Positions 35,649 through 43,725 of a stretch of 46,890 bases of DNA are shown here, in pieces. This stretch comes from Xenophilus azovorans DSM 13620. GTDB lineage: Bacteria; Pseudomonadota; Gammaproteobacteria; Burkholderiales; Burkholderiaceae_C. Position 1 is the stretch's first letter. The number at the start of each line of letters is the position of its first letter. Below the pieces are notes generated by a model. The model made no database searches and had not been told where the DNA came from. It saw nothing but the letters and a program-made list of their open reading frames with translations. The translations under genes and the position numbers were made by a program. The stretch is taken from NCBI RefSeq assembly GCF_000745855.1, contig NZ_JQKD01000041.1, positions 1 to 46,890 of the forward strand, given 5' to 3'.

Positions 35649-37796
35649 ATGAGCGGCACATCCGAAGGCCCCGCGGCGACGGTGGTGCAGGTGGCGGTCC
35701 AGACCCCGGCGCACGCGGCGTTGGGCGACCTGCTGAGCTACCTGGCGCCGGCGGCCCTGCCGCCCGGCACGCTGGTGCGGGTGCCCCTGGGACGGCGCGA
35801 GGTGCTGGGCGTGGTGTGGGAGCCCGCGGCGGCCGCGTCGGAAGAGCCGGGCAGCGACGCCCTCCTTCCTGCACTGCGACCCGTGGCGGCCGTGCTCGAC
35901 GGCCTGGCGCCCCTGCCGGCCGCCTGGCGCGACCTGGTCGACTTCACCGCGCGCTACTACCAGCGCTCGCGCGGCGAGGTGGCGCTGGCCGCCCTGCCGC
36001 CGCAGTTGCGCGACCTGGACGCCACCCAGCTCGCCCGACGCCTGAAGCGGCAGGCGGCCCGGCCCGCCGCCGCGCCGGGCGCCGCCACGGACCTTCCGCC
36101 CGAACCCAGCGCCGAGCAGGCGGCCGTGCTGGCGGCCGTGGTGCAGGAGGCCGGCCCCTTCCTGCTCTTCGGCAGCACCGGCAGCGGCAAGACCGAGGTC
36201 TACCTGCGCGCCGTGGCCGACGCCCTGGCCGCCGACGGCGCGGCCCAGGCGCTGGTCATGGTGCCGGAGATCAACCTCACGCCCCAGCTGGAGGCGCGCT
36301 TCCGGGCCCGCTTCGCGCCGCTGTACGGCGAGGATGCGGTGGTCGCCATGCACAGCGGCATGACGCCGCCGCAGCGGCTGGCGGCCTGGCTGGCGGCGCA
36401 CCTGGGGCGCGCGCGCATCGTGCTGGGCACGCGCATGGCGGTGTTCGCCGCGCTGCCGCGGCTGGCGTTGATCGTGGTCGACGAGGAGCACGACCCCAGC
36501 TACAAGCAGCAGGAGGGCGCGCGCTACTCGGCACGCGACCTGGCCGTGTGGCGCGGCCGGCGCGAGGGCGCCAAGGTGCTGCTCGGCTCGGCCACGCCCT
36601 CGCTCGAGAGCTGGCACAGCAGCCGCCCGCCGGAAGGCGAGGACCCGGGCGGCCGCTACCGGCGCCTGGCCATGCCCTCGCGCATCGGCGAAGGGGCGCT
36701 GCCCCGGGTGCGGCTGGTGGACATGACGCGCCAGCCCGGCGGCACGGTGCTCTCGCCGCCGCTCCTGGAGGCCATCGGCGAGCGCGTGGCGCGCGGCGAG
36801 CAGAGCATGGTCTTCCTCAACCGCCGCGGCTACGCGCCGGTGCTGGCCTGCGCCGACTGCGGCTGGAAGAGCGAGTGCCCTCATTGCAGCGCCTTCCGCG
36901 TCTTCCACAAGATCGACCGCACCCTGCGCTGCCACCACTGCGGCTTCACCGAGCGGGTGCCGCGCGCCTGCCCGGCCTGCGGCAACCCGGACATCGCGCC
37001 GGTCGGCCGCGGCACCGAGCGGCTGGAGGAGCACCTGGCGGAGCTGTTCGCCGGCGTGGCGCGCCCCGACGGCACGCCGGTGCGCGTGGCCCGCATCGAC
37101 GCCGACAGCACCCGCCACGAGGGCGCGCTGGAGCGCCAGCTCGCCGAGGTCCACGCCGGCGACGTGGACGTGCTGGTGGGCACGCAGATGATCGCCAAGG
37201 GGCATGATTTCCGGCGCATCACGCTGGTGGCGGCCGCGAACCCCGATTCGGCCCTGTTCTCCAGCGACTTCCGCGCGCCGGAGCGCCTGTTCTCGCTGCT
37301 GATGCAGTCCGCCGGCCGTGCCGGCCGCGACAGCGCGTGGCTGGCGGCGCAGGGCAGCACGGCCGAGATGTGGATCCAGACGCACCACCCGCAGCACCCG
37401 CTGTTCGACGCGCTGCGCCGGCACGACTACCCGGCCTTCGCCGCGCGGCAGCTCGCCGAGCGGCAGGCGGCCGGCATGCCGCCCTTCAGCTTCCAGGCCC
37501 TGCTGCGGGCCGATGCGCGCACGCAGGAGGCGGCGCAGGCCTTCCTGCAGGCCGCCAGCAGCGCGGCCGAGTCGCTGCCCGAGGCCGCGCGGGTGATGCG
37601 CTACCCGCCGGTGCCGCTGGCGGTGCAGCGCGTGGCCAACGTCGAGCGCGCCCAGATGCTGGTCGAAAGCGACTCGCGCGCCGCGCTGCAGCGCCTGCTG
37701 GCCGGCTGGCAGCCGCTGCTGCACGCCCTGCGGCGCACGCCCGAAGGCAAGGGCATCATCCGCTGGCTGGTCGACGTGGACCCGCAGAGCATCTGA
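35649..37796 (+). CDS. priA: Primosomal protein N' (replication restart helicase PriA)
   Basis: A 715-residue 3'-5' helicase that reloads the replisome at stalled forks. The N-terminal fork-binding domain includes LRVPLGRREVLGVV-type sequence (VRVPLGRREVLGVVW). The helicase core has Walker A GSTGSGKTEVYLRA and Walker B VVDEEHDPSYKQQ. The zinc region carries eight cysteines (CADCGWKSECPHC, CHHCG, CPACG), and GTQMIAKGHDF is helicase motif V. The ATG at 35649 is preferred over a TTG seven codons earlier. Confidence 0.96.
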   Translation: MSGTSEGPAATVVQVAVQTPAHAALGDLLSYLAPAALPPGTLVRVPLGRREVLGVVWEPAAAASEEPGSDALLPALRPVAAVLDGLAPLPAAWRDLVDFTARYYQRSRGEVALAALPPQLRDLDATQLARRLKRQAARPAAAPGAATDLPPEPSAEQAAVLAAVVQEAGPFLLFGSTGSGKTEVYLRAVADALAADGAAQALVMVPEINLTPQLEARFRARFAPLYGEDAVVAMHSGMTPPQRLAAWLAAHLGRARIVLGTRMAVFAALPRLALIVVDEEHDPSYKQQEGARYSARDLAVWRGRREGAKVLLGSATPSLESWHSSRPPEGEDPGGRYRRLAMPSRIGEGALPRVRLVDMTRQPGGTVLSPPLLEAIGERVARGEQSMVFLNRRGYAPVLACADCGWKSECPHCSAFRVFHKIDRTLRCHHCGFTERVPRACPACGNPDIAPVGRGTERLEEHLAELFAGVARPDGTPVRVARIDADSTRHEGALERQLAEVHAGDVDVLVGTQMIAKGHDFRRITLVAAANPDSALFSSDFRAPERLFSLLMQSAGRAGRDSAWLAAQGSTAEMWIQTHHPQHPLFDALRRHDYPAFAARQLAERQAAGMPPFSFQALLRADARTQEAAQAFLQAASSAAESLPEAARVMRYPPVPLAVQRVANVERAQMLVESDSRAALQRLLAGWQPLLHALRRTPEGKGIIRWLVDVDPQSI

Positions 37797-37801
37797 TCCG
37801 A

Positions 37802-37951
37802 TCAGCCCGTTTCGAGCGGGCGCTTGCTCATCTGCACGTAGCGCAGCGGCCCGTGACGGCGGCGCCGGCCGCGCAGCCGCTGCAGCGCCGCCCAGCCGCC
37901 GATCGCCAGCACCGCGAGCAGCACGCCCCACCAAAGCATCAGTGTTCCCAT
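37802..37951 (-). CDS. 49-residue single-pass membrane protein
   Basis: MGTLMLWWGVLLAVLAIGGW opens a 49-residue protein with one transmembrane helix (residues 3-22), followed by a strongly basic stretch (RLRGRRRRHG) expected to face the cytoplasm. A good Shine-Dalgarno (GGAGG, about 8 bp spacing) supports the ATG. No family is recognised. It lies 105 bp downstream of the kinase-like gene on the same strand and converges with priA, 5 bp from its stop. Confidence 0.6.
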   Translation of the reverse strand: MGTLMLWWGVLLAVLAIGGWAALQRLRGRRRRHGPLRYVQMSKRPLETG

Positions 37952-38056
37952 GACAAGCCCTCCTGGTCTCGCCGCCCGCCTCCCGTGCACCGGCCGGCCC
38001 GGTCACAGACGCCCACTGTGCGGGCCAAATCCGTGCCGAAGGGTCAGCATTTTTAC

Positions 38057-39274
38057 CTACATGCCGACACGACGTCCTGCCCCCGACGAGACAGGGCCCA
38101 GAAGCGTGAGGTCATCGCCCGACCGCGCCGCGGCCATCGGCGCCGACTTGTGCGGGGCCGGCGGCGGCGCGGTCTCCCGGTCGGCCGGCCACAGCCACAG
38201 CAGGGCGGCGCCGGCGAGCGCGGCGACCAGGGCCACCAGGACGACGCCGCGGTCGCGCCTGCCGGCCGCAGACGGCGACGGCACGGCAGGCTGTGCGTGC
38301 GCGGCGGCGGCCGGCGCGATGCGGAGCGCCTCCCGCGGCGAGGCCGGCGGCTGCGATGCAGGGCCGCCGCCCTGCAGGCGCTGCAGGAAGTCGGCGGCGC
38401 TGCGCGGCCGGTCTTCCGGCCGCAGCGCCAGGGCGGCGTCCAGCGTCGCCAGCAGCGGCGCGCCACAGGCCGGGCCGGCCAGCCGCGACAGCCGCTGCAG
38501 GCGGTCGTCCACCATCCGCTCGGCGGCCGGCGGCGGCGGATGGCCCGTGAGGGCTTCGCAGGCCACCGCAGCCAGCGCATAGAGGTCGCTCCACGGCCCC
38601 TGCTCCTGCGCCCGGGCACCGTCCACCTCGGGTGCGGCATAGCGGCGGGCGGCAGCCGAAACGGGGGGCGCATCGCCGGGTCCGCCCAGGTCCAGCAGCA
38701 CTGGCCCGCGCTCGGCCAGCACGATGTTCCAGGGCGTGATGCCGCGATGCAGGCAGGGCTGCGCGTGGAGCAGCCGCAGCGCGTCGAGCAGCGGCAGCAG
38801 CCAGCCGAGGAGTTCCCGCTCGTCCGACGGGCCGCCGCGGCGGGCCAGCGCCTGCGCCAGCGTCGGCCCCTCGTACACGGGCATGGCCTGGTAGGCGGTG
38901 CCGTTGGCCTCCCAACGCGCCAGCACCTTGGCCAGCGCCGGGTGGTTCAGGCGCATCAGCACCCGCGCGCCGTCGAGGAAGTGAAGGCGCCCGGCATCGA
39001 AGGCCGCCGCGTGCGCGCCGGAGCGGGGCTGCACCCGCTCGGTACCCGCCACGCGCGAGGCCAGCGGCACCGGCAGGTATTCCCTGACGGCGCACTCGCG
39101 CCGGCTGGGCGGCTGGTCGGCGCGGTAGACGATGCCGGAGGCGCCCTCGCCGATCAGGCCGAGGAGGCGGAAATCGCCCGCCGGTTCGCCGGCGGGGAGC
39201 AGGTGGGCAGACGGCGGATCAGCGGCGGCAGGCGCGGGCTCTGCCGCGCCGCCGCCCTGTTGCAGCGCATTCAT
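38057..39274 (-). CDS. Membrane-anchored protein-kinase-fold protein, probable pseudokinase
   Basis: A 405-residue protein with an N-terminal kinase domain (about 33-300), an Ala/Pro linker and one C-terminal transmembrane helix (about 344-362). The glycine loop LIGEGASGIVY (39-50) is intact. The usual VAIK lysine is Arg64 (CAVREYLP), and the HRD catalytic aspartate is Gly178 (CLHRGITPWN). Asn183 and Asp195 (LLDLGG, for DFG) are kept, as are APE (214-216) and WSDLYALA. Loss of both Lys and catalytic Asp predicts little or no phosphotransfer. The ATG follows GGGAGAA at good spacing. No phosphatase or FHA gene is nearby. Confidence 0.82.
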   Translation of the reverse strand: MNALQQGGGAAEPAPAAADPPSAHLLPAGEPAGDFRLLGLIGEGASGIVYRADQPPSRRECAVREYLPVPLASRVAGTERVQPRSGAHAAAFDAGRLHFLDGARVLMRLNHPALAKVLARWEANGTAYQAMPVYEGPTLAQALARRGGPSDERELLGWLLPLLDALRLLHAQPCLHRGITPWNIVLAERGPVLLDLGGPGDAPPVSAAARRYAAPEVDGARAQEQGPWSDLYALAAVACEALTGHPPPPAAERMVDDRLQRLSRLAGPACGAPLLATLDAALALRPEDRPRSAADFLQRLQGGGPASQPPASPREALRIAPAAAAHAQPAVPSPSAAGRRDRGVVLVALVAALAGAALLWLWPADRETAPPPAPHKSAPMAAARSGDDLTLLGPVSSGAGRRVGM

Positions 39275-39314
39275 GACTGGGTTCTCCCTGAGTTGCGGGG
39301 CGAATGTACCAGTC

Positions 39315-39336
39315 AATGAATACTAAAGAATTCATT
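39315..39336. promoter_or_regulatory. AT-rich inverted repeat upstream of the kinase-like gene
   Basis: AATGAAT (39315-39321) and ATTCATT (39330-39336) form a perfect 7-bp inverted repeat in a short AT-rich island 40 bp upstream of the kinase-like start. The base composition stands out from its surroundings. It could be an operator or promoter element. Confidence 0.35.
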
Positions 39337-39344
39337 TATGTAAG

Positions 39345-39362
39345 AGGCGTGAGCGCACGCCT
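39345..39362 (-). terminator. Hairpin downstream of the AEC transporter gene
   Basis: AGGCGTG and CACGCCT form a perfect 7-bp stem with a 4-base loop, located 18 bp past the transporter stop on its strand. The following minus-strand sequence is AT-rich (CTTACATAAA) but lacks a solid T run. Confidence 0.45.
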
Positions 39363-39380
39363 GCATGGCGGCACCCAGGC

Positions 39381-40361
39381 TCAGCGCAGCCAGCCGACCG
39401 CCAGCGGAAAGCTGAAGAAGGCCGCCACGGTCGTCCACAGGATGATGCGGGCGATGCGCGCGTTGTCGGCGCCGAAGCGCTCGGCCAGCATCGAGACGTT
39501 GCTGGCGCTGGGCAGGGCCGCCACCAGCACCAGCGTGACGAGTGCGCCCTGCGACAGCGGCAACCCCGCGGCGCGCGCGGCGGCGCCCAGCCCGGCCACC
39601 AGCAGCGGGTGCGCCACCAGCTTGACCAGCACCACCGGCAGCACGTCCGCCACGGCGCCGCGTCGCGAGGAGGCCCCTTGCGCCCGCGCCAGCAGCGCCC
39701 CGCGCGCCAGCACGGCGCCGATGGTGAACAGGGCCGCCGGCGAGGCGGCGTCGGCCAGCATGGAGACGGTGCGGTCGGCCGGCCCCGGCAGCCGCCACTG
39801 CGCGGCCGAGGCCGCCGCGCCCAGCAGGATCGACCAGGGCATCGGGTTCAGCACGATGCCGCGCAGCGCCTTGCGCGCCGCCTGCCAGAACGCGGCGCCG
39901 CCGGCGTGGCCCGTCGCGTCCAGCCGCGACAGTGCGATGCACAGCGAGGAGGTCACGACCATGTCGAACACGATCGAGATGATCACCGGCCCCGTCGCTG
40001 CCGCGCCCAGCAGCGCCGCCAGCAGCGGCACGCCCATGAAGCCGGTGTTGGGGAAGGCCGCCACCAGCGCGCCGAAGGCCGCGTCGTTCCAGCCGATGCG
40101 CCCGCGCCGCGTCAGGCGCACCGTGGCCGCCACCACCAGCAGCGCCGCCGCGCCCCACACCAGCGCCACGCTGGCGTCGAGCAGCTGCGCGATCGGCGTG
40201 CGCGCCCCGAACTGGTAGAGCATGCACGGCAGCGCGAAGAACAGCACGAAGGCATTGAGGCCCGGGATGGCCTCCAGCGGCAGCAGGCGCGAGCGCGCCG
40301 CCGCGTAGCCGGCCGCGATCAGGGCGAAGAAGGGGAAGGTGACGAGAAAGACGGCCAGCAC
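39381..40361 (-). CDS. AEC-family (auxin efflux carrier-like) transporter
   Basis: A 326-residue inner-membrane protein with about ten hydrophobic segments. GTG is the only possible start because an in-frame stop lies 12 bases upstream. Landmarks include FFALPCMLYQFGA near the N-terminus, AFPNTGFMGVPLLAALLG, and LPSASNVSMLAERFGADN near the C-terminus, all typical of AEC carriers. Bacterial members move malate, malonate or other carboxylates. No metabolic partner is adjacent, so the substrate is unknown. Confidence 0.9.
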   Translation of the reverse strand: MLAVFLVTFPFFALIAAGYAAARSRLLPLEAIPGLNAFVLFFALPCMLYQFGARTPIAQLLDASVALVWGAAALLVVAATVRLTRRGRIGWNDAAFGALVAAFPNTGFMGVPLLAALLGAAATGPVIISIVFDMVVTSSLCIALSRLDATGHAGGAAFWQAARKALRGIVLNPMPWSILLGAAASAAQWRLPGPADRTVSMLADAASPAALFTIGAVLARGALLARAQGASSRRGAVADVLPVVLVKLVAHPLLVAGLGAAARAAGLPLSQGALVTLVLVAALPSASNVSMLAERFGADNARIARIILWTTVAAFFSFPLAVGWLR

Positions 40362-40442
40362 GGCGGCGCATTGTCATGCAGCCGGACGAGCGTACGGGGG
40401 CGGCCCGTATCATTGCCCGACTCAGCCCCCGTCCGGAAACGC

Positions 40443-40733
40443 ATGAAACCTTCCGAAGCCCTGGCCTCGCACCGCGCCACGATCCGACGCGTGGTGGAGT
40501 CGCATCGCGCCCGCAACGCGCGGGTGTTCGGCTCGGTGCTGCGCGGCCACGACACGGACAGCAGCGACCTGGACATCCTCATCGACCCGACACCCGAGAC
40601 GACGCTGCTCGACATCGGTGCGATCCGCCACGAGTTGGCCGAGCTGCTGGGCGTGCCGGTGGACGTGCTGACGCCCAACGCCCTGCCCGACACGTTCCGG
40701 GACAGCGTGCTCGCGGAGGCCCGTCCCGTATGA
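40443..40733 (+). CDS. mntA: MntA-type minimal nucleotidyltransferase antitoxin
   Basis: A 96-residue protein with the intact nucleotidyltransferase signature GSX10DXD (FGSVLRGHDTDSSDLDILID). MNT antitoxins neutralise HepT by adding AMP groups to a tyrosine of the toxin. Its ATG starts 82 bp from the divergent AEC gene, and its stop overlaps the hepT start in ATGA, the usual antitoxin-first layout of these pairs. Confidence 0.9.
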   Translation: MKPSEALASHRATIRRVVESHRARNARVFGSVLRGHDTDSSDLDILIDPTPETTLLDIGAIRHELAELLGVPVDVLTPNALPDTFRDSVLAEARPV

Positions 40734-41092
40734 CCAGCGGCCAGCAGCGCCTTGCCGACTATCTCGCCCACATCACCGAAGCCATCGAGCGCATCGGCCG
40801 CTACACCGGGAACATGGATGAAGCCGCGTTCCTGAACACCCCCTTGGTCCAGGACGCCGTGATCCGGAACCTGGAAATCATCGGCGAGGCCAGCAACAAC
40901 ATACAGAAACACCACCCCGAGTTCTCGGCGGCGCATCCCGAGTTGCCGCTCTCGTTCGCCTACCAGATGCGCAACGCTGTCGCCCACGGCTACTTCAAGG
41001 TGGACTTCGAGATCGTCTGGAGGACGATCCGCAGCGACCTGCCGGACTTGCACCAGCACGTGAAAGCCGCCGCCCGCGCACTCGCGGGCTGA
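40730..41092 (+). CDS. hepT: HepT-family RNase toxin
   Basis: A 120-residue all-helical HEPN-domain protein. The catalytic RX4HXY motif is intact in YQMRNAVAHGYFKV, so RNase activity is expected, and its tyrosine is the likely site of AMPylation by MntA. RNLEIIGEASNNI is another conserved HepT segment. It is translationally coupled to mntA. Such pairs act in plasmid or island maintenance or phage defence; no phage genes are adjacent. Confidence 0.9.
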   Translation: MTSGQQRLADYLAHITEAIERIGRYTGNMDEAAFLNTPLVQDAVIRNLEIIGEASNNIQKHHPEFSAAHPELPLSFAYQMRNAVAHGYFKVDFEIVWRTIRSDLPDLHQHVKAAARALAG

Positions 41093-41124
41093 TCCCGCCA
41101 AGGGCGTGCCTGCGCTGCCCTTTT
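41072..41124 (+). terminator. Two hairpins ending the mntA-hepT operon
   Basis: GCCCGCG-CACT-CGCGGGC (41072-41089) is a perfect 7-bp stem in the last codons of hepT. AAGGGC (41100-41105) and GCCCTT (41117-41122) form a second stem that runs into TTTT, giving a weak intrinsic terminator. The pair lies just before the helicase gene. Confidence 0.45.
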
Positions 41125-41158
41125 CCTTGTCGAGAATCCTTTTCCTTTTTTCGTTCGC

Positions 41159-43231
41159 ATGTCCGCCGGCCTCAACCTCGCCCAGCAGGAAGCCGTGAAC
41201 TACCTGCACGGCCCCTGCCTCGTGCTCGCCGGCGCGGGCTCGGGCAAGACGCGCGTCATCACGCACAAGATCGCGCGGCTGATCCAGGCCGGGCTGGACC
41301 CGAAGCGCATCGCCGCCATCACCTTCACCAACAAGGCGGCGGCGGAGATGCGCGAACGGGCCAAGGGCCTGATCGGCAAGCCCGCGAAGGGCGTGGTGGT
41401 GTGCACTTTCCACGCGCTGGGCGTGCGCATGATGCGCGAGGACGGCGCGGTGCTGGGGCTCAAGCCGCAGTTCAGCATCCTCGACAGCGACGACGTGCTG
41501 AAGATCCTGAAGGACGCCGGCGGCACCACCGACGCGGCCACCGCCCGCCTCTGGCAGTGGACCATCAGCAAGTGGAAGAACATGGGCCTGAACGCGGCGG
41601 CGGCGGAGGCCCAGGCGGCCGACGACAACGAGCGCATCACCGCGAAGATCATGGCGCGCTACGAGGAACGCCTCGCGGCCTACCAGAGCGTGGATTTCGA
41701 CGACCTGATCGGCCTGCCGCTGCAGCTGCTGCGCAAGCACGACGCGGTGCGCGAGAAGTGGCAGCGCCAGCTCGGCCACATCCTGGTGGACGAGTACCAG
41801 GACACCAACGCCACGCAGTACGAGGTGCTCAAGCTGCTGACCGGGGAGCGCGGCCGCTTCACCGCGGTGGGCGACGACGACCAGTCGATCTACGGCTGGC
41901 GCGGCGCCACGCTGGACAACCTGAAGAAGCTGCCGGTCGACTTCCCCGAGCTCAAGGTCATCAAGCTGGAGCAGAACTACCGCTCCACCAGCGCCATCCT
42001 GCGCGCGGCCAACAACGTGATCGGGCCCAATCCCAAGCTGTTCCCGAAGACGCTGTTCTCCGATCTGGGCGAGGGCGAGCCGGTGCGCGTGGTCGACTGC
42101 GACAACGAGCAGCACGAGGCCGAGCGCGCGGTGGCGCGCATCCAGGGCCTGCGCGAGGCCTCGGCGCACAAGGAGTGGCGCGACTTCGCCATCCTCTACC
42201 GCGCCAACCACCAGGCGCGCGTGTTCGAGCAGGCGCTGCGCCGCGCCAACATCCCCTACAAGGTCTCGGGCGGGCAGAGCTTCTTCGACCGCGCCGAGAT
42301 CCGCGACCTGTGCGGCTGGTTCCGCCTGTGGGTCAACAACGACGACGACCCGGCCTTCCTGCGCGCCGTGACCACGCCCAAGCGCGGCATCGGCCACACC
42401 ACGCTGGCGCAGCTGGGCGTGTTCGCCAGCCAGTACAAGGTCAGCCTGTTCGAGGCGCTGTTCTCGCCTTCGCTGCCCAGCGCCGTGCCCAAGCGCGGCA
42501 TCGAAGGGCTGCACGAGTTCGGCCGCTACATCAACGACCTCGAATACCGCGCCCGCCACACCAAGGGCGCCGAGGACGCGCGCGCCTTCCTGAACACCTG
42601 GCTCAAGGAAATCGAGTACGAGAAGCATCTCTACGACGGCGAGGACAGCGAGCAGGCCGCGGCCGCGCGCTGGACCAACGTGATGGAGTTCTGCGACTGG
42701 ATGGCCCAGCGCTGCGGCGGCCAGATCGCCGACGCCAGCGGCGCCAACGCGCAGGCCGAGGAGCCCAAGAGCCTGCTCGAGGTGGCGCAGACCATCTCGC
42801 TGCTCTCGACCATCAGCGAGCGCGAACAGGACCAGAACGTGCTCACCCTGTCCACCCTGCACGCCGCCAAGGGCCTGGAATGGCCGCACGTGATGCTGGT
42901 CGGCGTGAACGAGGGCCTGCTGCCCTTCAAGCTGGACGACGACGAGGGCCGCCAGGAGAAGGTGAGCGAGAGCATCGCCGAGCGCCTGCAGGAAGAGCGC
43001 CGCCTGATGTACGTGGGCATCACCCGCGCGCAGCGCACGCTGGCGGTGAGCTGGCTCAAGCGCCGCAAGAAGGGCCGCGAGATGGTGCAGGCCCTGCCCA
43101 GCCGCTTCATCGCCGAGATGGCGCTGGACAAGACCACCGCGAAGGAAGACCCGCGCGAGAAGCTCAAGGCGCTGCGCGCCGAGTTCGCGCGCAAGGCGCA
43201 GCAGCAGGCCGCGGCCAACGCGGCCGGGTGA
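41159..43231 (+). CDS. rep: ATP-dependent DNA helicase Rep (UvrD/REP family)
   Basis: A 690-residue superfamily 1A 3'-5' helicase. Motifs in order are AGAGSGKTRVITHK (Walker A), TFTNKAAAEMRERA (Ia), VDEYQDTNATQYE (II), GDDDQSIYGWRGA (III), LEQNYRSTSAILRAANNVI (IV), LHAAKGLEWPHVML (V) and YVGITRAQRTLAVSW (VI). Length and the N-terminus MSAGLNLAQQEAVNYLHGP favour Rep over UvrD or PcrA. Rep helps forks pass protein roadblocks and works with PriA-type restart. Confidence 0.93.
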   Translation: MSAGLNLAQQEAVNYLHGPCLVLAGAGSGKTRVITHKIARLIQAGLDPKRIAAITFTNKAAAEMRERAKGLIGKPAKGVVVCTFHALGVRMMREDGAVLGLKPQFSILDSDDVLKILKDAGGTTDAATARLWQWTISKWKNMGLNAAAAEAQAADDNERITAKIMARYEERLAAYQSVDFDDLIGLPLQLLRKHDAVREKWQRQLGHILVDEYQDTNATQYEVLKLLTGERGRFTAVGDDDQSIYGWRGATLDNLKKLPVDFPELKVIKLEQNYRSTSAILRAANNVIGPNPKLFPKTLFSDLGEGEPVRVVDCDNEQHEAERAVARIQGLREASAHKEWRDFAILYRANHQARVFEQALRRANIPYKVSGGQSFFDRAEIRDLCGWFRLWVNNDDDPAFLRAVTTPKRGIGHTTLAQLGVFASQYKVSLFEALFSPSLPSAVPKRGIEGLHEFGRYINDLEYRARHTKGAEDARAFLNTWLKEIEYEKHLYDGEDSEQAAAARWTNVMEFCDWMAQRCGGQIADASGANAQAEEPKSLLEVAQTISLLSTISEREQDQNVLTLSTLHAAKGLEWPHVMLVGVNEGLLPFKLDDDEGRQEKVSESIAERLQEERRLMYVGITRAQRTLAVSWLKRRKKGREMVQALPSRFIAEMALDKTTAKEDPREKLKALRAEFARKAQQQAAANAAG

Positions 43232-43242
43232 GGCGAAGAAGC

Positions 43243-43725
43243 ATGCGTGCGCGCCTCCTGTCCCGCTGGTTCGCCGCCGCCCTGTGCGCCCTGCTGCTGG
43301 CCGCCTGCGCGGCGCCGGCGGGGAAAGACGCGGCCTCGTCCGACGCGCCGCCGGGTTGCCCGGCCGACGCGCGGGCGCTGCCGGTCGAGGCACTCTACGG
43401 GCGCTGGCTGGCGCGCTTCGACGGCGCGGCGGATGCCGCTTCCGTGGCGCTGCATGCCCACCCCGAATACGCCGGCAGCGTGCGCGGCAGCGTGACGCGC
43501 GGCGGCCCGGCTTCCCCCCACACATCCCAGCTCGCCGGCGACGTGACCGACGACGGCATCCTCGCGCTCGACGAATCGCGCGACGGCCGCAGCATCAGCG
43601 CGGTCTGGACGGCCGAGCTGGTTCCCGCCTCGTGCGGCAAGGAGTTCAAAGGAACATGGCGAAACGCAGCCGACGACCGCACGCTCAGCTTCGTGCTGAC
43701 CCGGGCCTCCCCACCCTCCCCCTGA
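43243..43725 (+). CDS. Hypothetical lipoprotein
   Basis: A 160-residue predicted lipoprotein with signal peptide and lipobox LLAACAA. The mature part contains VEALYGRWLARFDG and FKGTWRNAADDRTLSFVLTR, reminiscent of small beta-barrel or lipocalin-like secreted proteins, but no family is assigned. It starts 11 bp after rep and its 3' end overlaps the phospholipase A gene by 70 bases in another frame. Confidence 0.65.
   Translation: MRARLLSRWFAAALCALLLAACAAPAGKDAASSDAPPGCPADARALPVEALYGRWLARFDGAADAASVALHAHPEYAGSVRGSVTRGGPASPHTSQLAGDVTDDGILALDESRDGRSISAVWTAELVPASCGKEFKGTWRNAADDRTLSFVLTRASPPSP

Noticed and set aside
40319-43525. Very long minus-strand frame across mntA, hepT and rep
   Set aside because: Low-complexity composition and full overlap with three well-supported genes show it is a shadow frame.
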